Assembly: GCA_963781285.1 (NCBI GenBank)
Contig: CAWAFI010000023.1
Coordinates: forward strand, 62,001-126,000
Direction: 5' to 3'
Origin: CAIWHR01 sp963781285
Lineage (GTDB): Bacteria; Pseudomonadota; Gammaproteobacteria; Burkholderiales; Casimicrobiaceae
Length of the DNA: 64,000 nt
Shown: piece by piece, positions 8,858 through 17,539 of the stretch
Position numbering within the stretch: position 1 is the stretch's first letter
Layout of the letters: every line of letters begins with the position of its first letter
Translations under genes and position numbers: made by a program
The notes under the pieces: model-generated
The model's input: only the letters and a program-made list of their open reading frames with translations
What the model was told of the DNA's origin: nothing
The model's database searches: none

Positions 8858-9208
8858 ATGAACGATATGACCGAGATGCCCGCCCCGCTGATCTTCACCG
8901 ACAGCGCGGCTGAGAAGGTGAAATCCTTGATCGAAGAGGAAGGCAACACCGAACTCAAGTTGCGCGTGTTCGTCACCGGCGGCGGCTGCTCGGGCTTCCA
9001 GTACGGCTTCACGTTCGACGAGGTCGTCAACGACGACGATACGTCGCTCGTCAAGAACGGCGTCACGTTGCTGATCGACCCGATGAGCTACCAGTACCTG
9101 GTGGGTGCCGAAATCGATTACCAGGAGGGCCTCGAAGGCGCGCAGTTCGTCATCAAGAATCCGAACGCGACCACGACCTGCGGCTGCGGTTCGTCGTTCT
9201 CCGCCTGA
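8858..9208 (+). CDS. erpA: iron-sulfur cluster insertion protein ErpA
   Basis: A-type carrier that delivers [4Fe-4S] clusters to apoproteins, including those of isoprenoid synthesis. The 116-residue protein has the three cluster-ligand cysteines, Cys44 in GGGCSGFQYG and Cys108/Cys110 in TTCGCGSSFS. The ATG at 8858 is chosen over a TTG three bases earlier because AAAGGAG lies at the correct distance. A GATAAT hexamer at 8822-8827 may be its -10 element. The 124-bp gap before it holds a G-C hairpin at 8744-8763 without a T-run. Confidence 0.97.
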   Translation: MNDMTEMPAPLIFTDSAAEKVKSLIEEEGNTELKLRVFVTGGGCSGFQYGFTFDEVVNDDDTSLVKNGVTLLIDPMSYQYLVGAEIDYQEGLEGAQFVIKNPNATTTCGCGSSFSA

Positions 9209-9261
9209 CGCCGCACATCGCGGTGATGACAACGGGGCCCGCGTGGCCCCTGTGTTTTTTG

Positions 9262-10366
9262 TCAGCGCGGGTAGATCGCCCCGAGTACCCGCAATCCACG
9301 CGCGCCGGTGACCGCCGGCAGGTTGCCCGGACGGCCGGCGAGCGCCTCCCGCGCGAGCCACGCGAACGCCAGTGCCTCGACGTGCTCGACGGCAACGCCA
9401 TGCGCGACCGTGGTCGCCACCGGGCGCGGCGCGAGCGCGCGCACCAGCGCGTCCAGTCAGCACCCGGTTCCTCGCGCCGCCACCGCACACCAGAACATCC
9501 GACGCGCCGGCGCAGTGCGCGCGGATCGCATCGGCGACCGTCCGCGCCGTCAGCGCGATAAGTGTCGCCTGCACATCGGCCGGTGCGACGCGACGCAGCG
9601 CGAGCTTCGTGTCCAGCCATTCGGGACTGAATAGATCGCGGCCCGTGCTCTTCGGCGGGATGCGCGCGAAGAAGCTGTCGACCAGCATCGTCGCGAGCAA
9701 CGCCTCGTCCACGTGCCCTGTTCGCGCCCATGCTCCGTCGCAATCGAACACGCCACCGCGATGACGGGCGTGCCAGAGGTCGAGCAGCACGTTGCCCGGA
9801 CCCGTATCGAATCCGCGCACCGGTCCGCCAGGCGGAAGATCGGTGAGGTTGGCGATCCCGCCGAGGTTGACGACGACGCGATGCATGCTGGCACCGAACA
9901 GCGCCGCGTGAAACGCCGGCACGAGCGGCGCCCCTTGCCCACCCGCGGCGATATCGCGGCTGCGAAAGTCCGCGACCACGGCGATGTTCATGCGCTCGGC
10001 GACGCGGGCAGCATTGTTGAGCTGGAGCGTCCAGCCCTCGTCGGGGCGATGGCGTAACGTCTGCCCGTGGATGCCGGCGGCGGCGAGATCCGCGGCGGCC
10101 ACGCCCGCGGCAGTGAGCGCCGCGGCGATCGCCTCGGCGTACGCATCGGCCAGGTCGTTCGCCGCGCGCGCCGCGCGCGCGAGTTCGTCGGGACCCGGGC
10201 GCTGCAAGGCCAACAGTTCGTCGCGCAACCGCGGCGAAAACGGTCGCGCCGCCGCACCGAGCAACTCGCACGCGCGGCCGGATGCCGGCGCGAATTCGGC
10301 AATGACCGCGTCGACCCCGTCCAGGCTCGTGCCCGACATCACGCCGGCGTAGAGTTCGCGGCCCAT
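9262..10366 (-). pseudogene. anmK: anhydro-N-acetylmuramic acid kinase, one-base frameshift
   Basis: AnmK phosphorylates and opens 1,6-anhydro-MurNAc released from recycled peptidoglycan. The ATP-binding start MSGTSLDGVDAVI (residues 9-21), GIHGQTLRH, VNLGGIANLT, GFDTGPGN and VCGGGARN are intact. After VCGGGARNRVL the frame shifts because of one extra base at about 9457. Removing it restores LLDALVRAL and the C-terminal block HGVAVEHVEALAFAWLAREA, giving a normal 367-residue protein ending at 9262. This looks like a consensus error. The start is the ATG at 10366. It is convergent with erpA and lies 37 bp downstream of an M23 endopeptidase, another peptidoglycan enzyme. Confidence 0.88.
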
Positions 10367-10403
10367 CGCGGCGAGCGGGCGGCGCCGGCCCGCCTCGGGC
10401 CGC

Positions 10404-11744
10404 TTACTCGGCGCCCGCGAACAGCGCGCCGGAGAGCAGGCGTGCGTGCGCGAGCTGCGCGATGGCGGGCTCGATGCGCGCGGCGAATGCGCTCCGCTTC
10501 TCAGCCGGAAGGGGTTCGCCGGCCGGCAATGCAATGGTCAGCGGATTGCGCTGCACGTTGTCCACGCGGAACTCGTAGTGCAGGTGCGGACCCGTTGCCC
10601 ACCCGGTTTGCCCGACGAACCCGATCACCTGGCCCTGCGTGACGCGCGCGCCACGCTTGACCTCGGAAGCGATGCGCGAAAGGTGCGCGTAGAGCGTGGA
10701 GAACGCCCCGGCATGCTGCACCTGGATCAGCTTGCCGTACCCACCCGCAGCGCCCGCGAACTGCACGCGGCCGTTGCCAGTCGCACGCACCGGGGTGCCC
10801 GCCGGCGCCGCATAGTCAACGCCACGGTGGGCCCGCCACGTCTGCAGGATCGGGTGAAAGCGCGCATTCGAAAAACCCGACGTCACGCGTGAGAACTCCA
10901 TCGGCGAGCGCAGGAACGCGCCGCGGAGCGCGGCACCGTCGGCCTCGAAATAGCTCTCGCTGCCATCCGCATCCCGCCACAGGAAAGCCTGGAACGTCTT
11001 GCCGCGATTCGCGAATTCCGCGGCAACGATGCGGCCCGCGCCGATCGCCTCGCCGTCCAGATAACGTGTTTCGTAAACGACGGCAAACCTGTCGCCGCGC
11101 TGGATGTCCTTGTAGAAATCGATGTCGCCGGCGAACACGTCGGCGAGCTGCAGCGTCACGGTATCGGGCAGGCCCGCCGCATCGGCGGCACCGAACAGCG
11201 ACGAGCGGATCTCCCCGGCCGCCATCGACCAGCGCACTTCGGTCGCGGCGGGAGCCGACACTGCGGCAAATCGCTCGCCGGCGCGCGCGATCGAGAGCAG
11301 CGTTCCATTACCAGTGACGAAACGCAGTTGCCGCAGTGCGCCGTCGCCATCGATTTCGACGGTGAGCGGCTTGCCCGGCCGCAGCTGATACAAGGGCCGC
11401 GCAGCCGGGTCGCTGGAGAGGAAGGCGAGCGCGTCCGGATCATCGACGCCAAGACGCACGAGCACGCTCCCGACGGTGTCGCCACGGCGAACCCGCTCCT
11501 CGCGCCAGTAGCCCGCACCTTCGGCGGCCGAGAGCGGCGCCAGCGCCGGGCGGTTCAGGTCGCGCAGGATTGTCGCCGTGGGCACCGACTCCAGCGTCGT
11601 GCCCGGTGCCAGGCCGAATGCGGCGACTCCGGACAGCGCCAGCACGCCGACGGCGAACCATTGCCCCACTGTCAGCGCCCGCGCGGCCCTACCGGCGGCG
11701 GCGAGTGCGCTTTGCGCTAAGATTCGCATCCTGTGTGTGGTCAT
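10404..11744 (-). CDS. M23-family peptidoglycan DD-metalloendopeptidase (MepM-like)
   Basis: A 446-residue cell-wall hydrolase expected to cut peptide cross-links in the periplasm. One N-terminal membrane helix (about 28-46) anchors it. An OapA/LysM-like region and a Csd3-type N-terminal domain (about 80-285) follow. The M23 domain (about 290-420) shows the zinc ligands His306 and Asp310 in HRGVDYAAP and His387-Leu-His389 in GPHLHYEFR. The ATG at 11744 is preferred, because upstream codons lack family similarity and overlap the tyrS leader. It is divergent from tyrS and in line with anmK, which suggests linked roles in wall turnover. Confidence 0.92.
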   Translation of the reverse strand: MTTHRMRILAQSALAAAGRAARALTVGQWFAVGVLALSGVAAFGLAPGTTLESVPTATILRDLNRPALAPLSAAEGAGYWREERVRRGDTVGSVLVRLGVDDPDALAFLSSDPAARPLYQLRPGKPLTVEIDGDGALRQLRFVTGNGTLLSIARAGERFAAVSAPAATEVRWSMAAGEIRSSLFGAADAAGLPDTVTLQLADVFAGDIDFYKDIQRGDRFAVVYETRYLDGEAIGAGRIVAAEFANRGKTFQAFLWRDADGSESYFEADGAALRGAFLRSPMEFSRVTSGFSNARFHPILQTWRAHRGVDYAAPAGTPVRATGNGRVQFAGAAGGYGKLIQVQHAGAFSTLYAHLSRIASEVKRGARVTQGQVIGFVGQTGWATGPHLHYEFRVDNVQRNPLTIALPAGEPLPAEKRSAFAARIEPAIAQLAHARLLSGALFAGAE

Positions 11745-11920
11745 TGACCGATGGGTGGCAAGCGACGGCGCGATTCTAGCAAAACGCCGCCCAGGCACCC
11801 TCTGGTTGGGGCGATGCCCGCCGCCTATGCCCCGGTACGCGGGAATTCGGGAGGCATTCGCGGCGCTCACCCGCTGTCCTGCCTCGTCCCTTGGTTCGTT
11901 CAACCACCGTCCCCGCCGCC

Positions 11921-13123
11921 ATGCCCGTTGACATCGAACACCAGCTTGCGGTCTTCAAGCGCGGCGCCGACGAGCTGCTGGTCGAGGGCGAGCTCGCGGC
12001 CAAGCTGAAACGCGGCAAGCCGCTCCGGATCAAGGAGGGTTTCGACCCCACGCGGCCCGATCTGCACCTCGGCCACACCGTGCAGTTCAACAAGCTGCGC
12101 CAGCTGCAGGACCTCGGCCACCATATCGTCTTCCTGATCGGCGACTTCACCGGATTGATCGGTGACCCGACCGGGCGCAATGTGACGCGCCCGCCGCTCT
12201 CACGCGAAGAGATCGAGGCCAACGCGAAGACCTACACCGACCAGGTATTCCTGATCCTTGACCGCGCGAAGACCGAGGTCGCGTTCAACTCCAAGTGGCT
12301 GTTACCGCTGGGATCCGACGGCATGATCCGGCTCGCCGCCCGTTACACGGTCGCGCGGATGCTCGAGCGCGACGACTTCGGCAAGCGCTACGAAAGCGGC
12401 CAGCCGATCGCGATCCACGAATTCCTCTATCCGCTGGCGCAAGGCTACGACTCGGTCGCGCTCGAAGCCGACGTCGAACTCGGCGGCACCGACCAGAAGT
12501 TCAACCTGCTGGTCGGCCGCGAGCTGCAGCGCCACTACGGGCAGGAGCCGCAATGCATCCTGACGCTACCGCTCCTGGAAGGCCTCGATGGCGTCAACAA
12601 GATGTCGAAATCGCTCGACAACTACGTTGGCATCACCGAACCTGCGAACGACATGTTCGGCAAACTGATGTCGATCTCGGACACGTTGATGTGGCGCTAC
12701 TACGAGCTGCTGTCGTTCCGGCCGCAGGGTGACGTCGCGAAGTTGAAGCGCGAGTGCACCGCAGGCCGCAATCCACGCGACGCCAAAGTGCTGTTGGCGC
12801 AGGAAATCGTCACCCGGTTCCATTCACCGGCTGCGGCCGAACACGCGCTTGCCGAATTCGAGGCGCGGTTCCGCGGCGGCGCGCTACCCGAGACCATGCC
12901 CGAGGTCACGCTGCAGACCGCAGGCAGGGGAATACCGATCGCGCAGCTCGCAAAGCAGGCCGGGATCGTGGAGTCGACGTCGGAGGCGCTGCGGCTGATC
13001 GCGCAGCGCGGGCTCAAGGTCGACGGCGACGTCGTCGCCGACAAGAGTCTGGCGATCCCCGCCGGGAGAACCGTCGTCGTGCAGGCGGGCAAGCGCAAGT
13101 TCGCGCGGGTCGTCATACGCTGA
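11921..13123 (+). CDS. tyrS: tyrosine--tRNA ligase
   Basis: Class I aminoacyl-tRNA synthetase charging tRNA-Tyr. The 400-residue protein has the HIGH-type motif HLGH at residues 49-52 and an intact KMSKS at 227-231 in GVNKMSKSLDN. A C-terminal S4 RNA-binding domain (about 335-400) ends the protein. It belongs to the shorter TyrRZ-like subfamily common in betaproteobacteria. The ATG at 11921 is used; a TTG 30 bp upstream is in frame but adds residues not seen in relatives. The next gene begins 19 bp downstream. Confidence 0.97.
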   Translation: MPVDIEHQLAVFKRGADELLVEGELAAKLKRGKPLRIKEGFDPTRPDLHLGHTVQFNKLRQLQDLGHHIVFLIGDFTGLIGDPTGRNVTRPPLSREEIEANAKTYTDQVFLILDRAKTEVAFNSKWLLPLGSDGMIRLAARYTVARMLERDDFGKRYESGQPIAIHEFLYPLAQGYDSVALEADVELGGTDQKFNLLVGRELQRHYGQEPQCILTLPLLEGLDGVNKMSKSLDNYVGITEPANDMFGKLMSISDTLMWRYYELLSFRPQGDVAKLKRECTAGRNPRDAKVLLAQEIVTRFHSPAAAEHALAEFEARFRGGALPETMPEVTLQTAGRGIPIAQLAKQAGIVESTSEALRLIAQRGLKVDGDVVADKSLAIPAGRTVVVQAGKRKFARVVIR

Positions 13124-13142
13124 CGGGCCCGGGCGGCAATCC

Positions 13143-13739
13143 ATGCGAGTCCTCAACGTCGGCGGCAACAGCAAGACGATCCCGATTCCACCGTATTACG
13201 CGGGCTGGGAGCACCTGCTGCTCGACATCGATCCGCGCGGCGAGCCCGATGTCGTCTGCGACGCGCGCGAGCTCACGTCTCTCGCCGCAGTGCAGTTCGA
13301 CGCCGTCTACTGCGCACACAATCTCGAGCACTATTACAAGCACGACGGTCGCCGCGTCCTGCGCGGGTTCCTGCACGTGTTGAAGGACGACGGATTCGCC
13401 GAGATCCGGGTACCCGACCTCGACTCGGTGATGCAACGGGTCGTCACGAGCGGAATGGACATCGAGGACGTGCTCTACACGTCGCCGGCCGGCCCGATTA
13501 CGCCGCGCGATGTCCTGTACGGATGGGGCGTCGAAATCGAGCGTTCGGGACAGGACTTCTATGCGCACAAGACCGGCTTCACCGCAAAATCGCTCTTCCA
13601 GGCGCTGCAGCAGGCGGGATTCGGACACGCGATCGTGCTGAAGCTCGCCGAGGCATTCGAATTGCGCGCCTACGCGTTCAAGACCGCGCCGCGGCCGGAC
13701 CAGCGCGCGTTGCTCGGCCTGCCCACGGAGAAGCGTTGA
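13143..13739 (+). CDS. class I SAM-dependent methyltransferase-like protein
   Basis: A 198-residue protein with a reduced methyltransferase fold: LNVGGNSKTI in place of the usual glycine-rich SAM loop, LLLDIDPRGEPDVVCDA as the acidic second strand, and FDAVYCAHNLEHYY as the motif IV/post-I region, followed by VLRGFLHVLKDDGFAEIRVPDL. This pattern is typical of Methyltransf_11-like proteins that act in polysaccharide or lipid modification, but the substrate cannot be named. It follows tyrS closely and is convergent with soxB, whose stop lies 10 bp beyond its own. Confidence 0.8.
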   Translation: MRVLNVGGNSKTIPIPPYYAGWEHLLLDIDPRGEPDVVCDARELTSLAAVQFDAVYCAHNLEHYYKHDGRRVLRGFLHVLKDDGFAEIRVPDLDSVMQRVVTSGMDIEDVLYTSPAGPITPRDVLYGWGVEIERSGQDFYAHKTGFTAKSLFQALQQAGFGHAIVLKLAEAFELRAYAFKTAPRPDQRALLGLPTEKR

Positions 13740-13748
13740 GGAAGTGCG

Positions 13749-15470
13749 TCAGGCGATACCGGGATTCCCGGCCACCCCTTCGACGTTCGGCAGGTTGAGC
13801 GAGAGCTGCGGAATCGTCTTCTTCGCGCGCAGGTAGCGCGCCATCACGTCCCAGATCGCCTCGCCGCCAGCAGCCTTCGCTTCCTCCGAAACAGGCGCCC
13901 ACCCGGCGACCTTGTATTTCTTCGCCGCGTCGAGCGGCTTGCCGGCGAGCTTCATCCCCGTGATGCGGCTCCCCATCTTCGCCGCCGGGTCGATGGCGTA
14001 GCGCAGGCCGCCCACACGGACCATATCGCCACCCTGTTGATAGTACGGGTCCGGATTGAACAGGTTGTCGGCGACGTCCTCGAGGATCGTCTTGATCGTC
14101 TCGCCGGTAAGCTCGTTGACCGTCACGTACGGATAGGTGATCGCTGTCTGATCCATCAGGTGCTCGTAGGTGATGGCCTGTCCCGGCAGCAACGTCGTCC
14201 CCCAGCGGAAGCCCGGGGAAAAAGCGATCTCCGCATTCTTTTCCGCCATCAGTCCGTCCAGGATCAGCTGGTCGGCGGTGCCGTTGAAATTCCCGCGGCG
14301 GTAGAGCAAACCCTCGGTGATCGCGAGCCTCTCGCCGAGCTTCGCGGCGTACGGTGCGCGTGCCTTGCGGATCAGCGCGTCCATTTCGGGCTCGGCTGGC
14401 AACAGCGCGGAGAACACCGGTAGCAGCCGGTAGCGGAAATCGGCGACCTTGCCGCTCTTGACCTCGAGGTCGAGTACGGCGAGGAACTTGCCGTTGCTGC
14501 CGGCGTTGGTGACCAAAGTGCGGCCGCCCGCATTGGCGACCAGCGTGGGCTGCGGCACGCCGTCGTGCGTATGGCCGCCGAGGATCGCGTCGATCCCGGT
14601 GACACGCGTTGCGAGCTTCAAATCGACGTCCATCCCGTTGTGCGACAACAGCACCACGACGTGCGCACCCTTGCCGCGCGCCTCGTTGACCACCTTCTGC
14701 AGGTTGTCGTCCTGGATGCCGAACGTCCACTCGGCGACGAAGTAGCGTGGATTCGCGATCGGCGTATAGGGAAACGCCTGCCCGACGATGGCGACGGGAA
14801 CACCGTTCACCGTCCGGATCACGTACGGCGGGAACACCGGGTCGCCGAAGTCGGCGGTCTTCACGTTCTGCGCAACGAAATCGATCTTGCCCGCGAAGTC
14901 GCCATCGACGACCACCTTCACGCGATCCGCGCCGAGCGTGAATTCCCAGTGGCCGGTCATCACGTCGACGCCGAGCAGCTTCTGCGCGTCGACCATGTCC
15001 TGACCTTGCGTCCACAGCGCCGTGGCGGAGCCTTGCCACGTGTCGCCGCCGTCGAGAAGAAGTGCCCCGGGCCGCGACGCCTTCAACTTCTTGACCAGCG
15101 TCGCGAGGTGCGCGAAGCCGCCCATCTGCCCGTACGCCTTTGCCGCCTCTACGTAATCGAGATAGGTGAACGCGTGCGCCTCGCGCGTGGCGGGCTGGAT
15201 GCCGAAGTGCCTGAGCAGCGCCTCGCCGACGAGATGTGGCGGCCGTCCCCGCGCGTCGCCGAGCCCGAGGTTTACGTTCGGCTCGCGGAAGCGGATCGGC
15301 AACAGCTGCGCGTGGCAGTCGGTGAAATGCAGCAGGCTTACGTTGCCGAAGCGCTCGATGCCGTCGTAGAACCGCGCGCCGGCGGAAAGGTCGAGTGCGG
15401 CGCGGCTGTCGACAGGCAGACCGGCGACGGCGGCCACAGCGACGGCGTGGAGAAACTCGCGGCGGTTCAC
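13749..15470 (-). CDS. soxB: thiosulfohydrolase SoxB
   Basis: SoxB hydrolyses the sulfonate from cysteine-bound thiosulfate on SoxY, releasing sulfate in the periplasm. The 573-residue protein starts with a twin-arginine-like leader (NRREFLHAVAVAAVAGLP). The dimanganese metallophosphatase motifs follow: HFTDCHAQLLP near residue 50, LDGGDTWQGSA near 160, GHWEFT near 195 (the SoxB form of GNHE) and AILGGHTHDG near 290. A 5'-nucleotidase-type C-terminal domain with LTGETIKTILEDVADN completes it. It is the last gene of the sox operon, separated from soxX by 193 bp that hold a repeat element. Confidence 0.97.
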   Translation of the reverse strand: MNRREFLHAVAVAAVAGLPVDSRAALDLSAGARFYDGIERFGNVSLLHFTDCHAQLLPIRFREPNVNLGLGDARGRPPHLVGEALLRHFGIQPATREAHAFTYLDYVEAAKAYGQMGGFAHLATLVKKLKASRPGALLLDGGDTWQGSATALWTQGQDMVDAQKLLGVDVMTGHWEFTLGADRVKVVVDGDFAGKIDFVAQNVKTADFGDPVFPPYVIRTVNGVPVAIVGQAFPYTPIANPRYFVAEWTFGIQDDNLQKVVNEARGKGAHVVVLLSHNGMDVDLKLATRVTGIDAILGGHTHDGVPQPTLVANAGGRTLVTNAGSNGKFLAVLDLEVKSGKVADFRYRLLPVFSALLPAEPEMDALIRKARAPYAAKLGERLAITEGLLYRRGNFNGTADQLILDGLMAEKNAEIAFSPGFRWGTTLLPGQAITYEHLMDQTAITYPYVTVNELTGETIKTILEDVADNLFNPDPYYQQGGDMVRVGGLRYAIDPAAKMGSRITGMKLAGKPLDAAKKYKVAGWAPVSEEAKAAGGEAIWDVMARYLRAKKTIPQLSLNLPNVEGVAGNPGIA

Positions 15471-15495
15471 GGCAGTCTTGCGAACACGACAATGC

Positions 15496-15611
15496 CGTCA
15501 TTCCCGCGTTCGCGTAGATGACGGGGCTGCCGCCAACGCGGCCCGTCCCGTGGCGGGCCGTTCTTGAACAACCGGATCGGTGGTTGGATCTCCGCGTGCG
15601 CGGGGATGACG
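15496..15611. repeat. intergenic repeat with inverted ends between soxX and soxB
   Basis: CGTCATTCCCGCG at 15496-15508 and its near inverted copy CGCGGGGATGACG at 15599-15611 bound a GC-rich block. Units of the form GTCAT-TCCCCGCG-with-inverted-copy are a widespread class of bacterial intergenic repeat. The element fills most of the 193-bp soxX-soxB gap; the other sox genes are separated by 13-88 bp. Confidence 0.6.
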
Positions 15612-15663
15612 CGGCTGTTTCCGATCGCTGCGACGCTTCGCGTCTTGCTCTCGGACATCCGCG

Positions 15664-16296
15664 TCACTTGTTCACCGGCGAGGCCGGATCCATCAGCAGC
15701 GCGACAACGTCCTTGATCTGCTGCTCCGTAAGAATCCCCTTGTGCCCGAAGCGCGGCATGTTGGTGCAGGCGTTGTACGCCTCGGCGTTGTAGATCTTGC
15801 CATACGCGTACTTCTGCATATCGGGGGTGTCGCCGCGCGTCTTGCCGAACCGGTACAGGCTGGGACCGATCGTCCCGTAGGACAGCTCCTGCGGCGAGAG
15901 CTGGTGGCAGGCGTAGCAGTTGGCGCCGACCGGTCCTGCGGGGTCGTCGGAGAACTGCATCCCGCGCCCTTCCTGGGCGATCTTCTCGCCGTTCTTCCAG
16001 TCGCCGACGTATTTGCCATCGGCAGGCCACTTGATCGTCGCCAGGTTTGCCTTCTCGATCCGCTCCGCGACGTCCTTCGGCGGCGCCTTGCCGGCGTACG
16101 CGCTGCAGCTCTTCTGCGTGTCGTCCTGATCGAGGCGATCGAGCTTCGCCTGCCCCTGCTCCTTGAACGAGCCCTTCATCGTCGCGGCGGCCCGGGCGGC
16201 CACCTCGGCATCGGTCGGTGCCGTTGCGCAGCCGAACAGAACCGCAGGCAGCCCCAACACGGCGGCAAGTGCAGTCATCAGGTGAGCACGTCGCAT
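15664..16296 (-). CDS. soxX: cytochrome c SoxX (predicted lipoprotein)
   Basis: SoxX is the small monoheme subunit of the SoxAX enzyme that couples thiosulfate to SoxY. The 210-residue protein has the heme motif CYACH at residues 127-131 and the likely distal ligand Met180 in CTNMPRFGHKG. An extended N-terminal half precedes the cytochrome domain, as in the longer SoxX type. The signal peptide ends in LFGC with Cys23, a lipobox, so the protein may be anchored by lipid. It lies 14 bp downstream of soxA. The ATG at 16296 gives a complete signal peptide. Confidence 0.94.
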   Translation of the reverse strand: MRRAHLMTALAAVLGLPAVLFGCATAPTDAEVAARAAATMKGSFKEQGQAKLDRLDQDDTQKSCSAYAGKAPPKDVAERIEKANLATIKWPADGKYVGDWKNGEKIAQEGRGMQFSDDPAGPVGANCYACHQLSPQELSYGTIGPSLYRFGKTRGDTPDMQKYAYGKIYNAEAYNACTNMPRFGHKGILTEQQIKDVVALLMDPASPVNK

Positions 16297-16310
16297 GGCG
16301 TCGCCTTTCG

Positions 16311-17126
16311 TCACCGCTTGATCGCCGGCGCCGCGAATGCCGCGCCGTTGGCATTCCGGGCGAGGAACATCGTCAGCGCGATCGAGGCGTCCGACGCGAA
16401 CACGAGCTCGGGGAAGCGCTGCTGGCGGAAGCAGTCGTAGAGCCGCCACTGGAACGAGCGCAATTCGCCCTGCGATACGCGATAGGCCGGCCACGTGGTG
16501 TAGGCTTTTTGCGCGCCTTCGATCTTCGTGAGATTGGGCAGGTCCTGCAACCGGATCCGCGTTCCGTCCTCGGCATGGCAGGTCGCGCACGCGAAGTCGT
16601 GCGTGCCGCCGCGGAAGTAGAAGATCTTTTCGCCCTGGCGGTAGGCTTCCTGCTCTTTCGGATGGGCCACGCCGACGTTCATCTTCACGCCGCGCGATTC
16701 GGACGTTATGAACGCGACCAGCGCTTCCATGTCCGCCTTGCGACCGGGCCCCCCATACGGGCTCTTCTTCGCGTCGGCCTCGGTGAAACCCTGCAGCGCG
16801 ACCATGCACCAGACGAGCCGGGTCTCGAGGTCCATCACCCGGTCGGCATCGGCAAAATACTTCGGCAGCTGCGCGTAGGCACCCTTGACGACGCCGGGGC
16901 CGAGGCCCAGGTCACACTGTTCCAGCGACGCGTTCTTCGGGCCGCGACTCTGCTTCCACAGCCCTTCGCCGCGCGCTTCCCACAGCTCGGCGGGATTGCC
17001 GTCCTGCAATGCCGCGCGGTACTTGGCAATCTCGTCGACCGTGCTGCCTTGGGCAAGCGCCGCAGGTGCCGCAAGGAATAGTGCGAGGGCCATGCCACGC
17101 ACGGCTTGCCGTCGAAACGCTCGCAT
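16311..17126 (-). CDS. soxA: L-cysteine S-thiosulfotransferase subunit SoxA (monoheme type)
   Basis: SoxA carries the active-site heme that attaches thiosulfate to the SoxY cysteine. The 271-residue protein has a Sec signal peptide (about 1-25), a structural cysteine pair at 71 and 107 in place of a first heme motif, a single CATCH heme motif at 180-184, and Cys232 in YDCFRQQRFPE, the conserved cysteine that bears the persulfide ligand. Only one heme motif makes it a monoheme SoxA. The start is the ATG at 17126 with GGAGGA upstream. It sits between soxZ and soxX. Confidence 0.96.
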   Translation of the reverse strand: MRAFRRQAVRGMALALFLAAPAALAQGSTVDEIAKYRAALQDGNPAELWEARGEGLWKQSRGPKNASLEQCDLGLGPGVVKGAYAQLPKYFADADRVMDLETRLVWCMVALQGFTEADAKKSPYGGPGRKADMEALVAFITSESRGVKMNVGVAHPKEQEAYRQGEKIFYFRGGTHDFACATCHAEDGTRIRLQDLPNLTKIEGAQKAYTTWPAYRVSQGELRSFQWRLYDCFRQQRFPELVFASDASIALTMFLARNANGAAFAAPAIKR

Positions 17127-17214
17127 GAATCCTCCTCCAGGAAGGGCGCGCCAACTTCGAACGCCTGCCATTGTCGACGCGTCTTCCGCGCGCCTTGTCA
17201 TCGACCAGTGTGCC

Positions 17215-17526
17215 TCACGAAATCACGGCTTCGTCGGTCCGCTTCTCGCCCTTGTTGTCGACCCAGGTGATCTGGATCTTGTCCCCCTTCGCGGCTCCCT
17301 TGAACTTGAACGCGAGGAAGGGATTCTTGGCCACCGCCGGGCCCCACTGCGCGCTGAGCACGGTCTTGCCGTTCCAGGTCGCCGTCACCGTCTGGATGAA
17401 CCACGCGGGGATCACCTTGCCCTGCGCATCCTTGCGCTGGCCTGTCTCCATCTCGTGATTCATCAGCACCTTCACCTCGGTCGAATCGCCGACGACGCTC
17501 GCCCGGATCTTCATCGGATCTGCCAT
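17215..17526 (-). CDS. soxZ: sulfur oxidation protein SoxZ
   Basis: A 103-residue SoxZ, the partner that dimerises with SoxY and presents its sulfur-carrying arm. The immunoglobulin-like fold is suggested by KVLMNHEMETGQRKD, FIQTVTATWNGKTV and FLAFKFKGAAKGDKIQITW, all characteristic of the family. It has no signal peptide and is normally exported in complex with the Tat-targeted SoxY. It begins 13 bp after soxY at the ATG at 17526, with GGAGAGA upstream. Confidence 0.96.
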   Translation of the reverse strand: MADPMKIRASVVGDSTEVKVLMNHEMETGQRKDAQGKVIPAWFIQTVTATWNGKTVLSAQWGPAVAKNPFLAFKFKGAAKGDKIQITWVDNKGEKRTDEAVIS

Positions 17527-17539
17527 GACCGTCTCTCCG

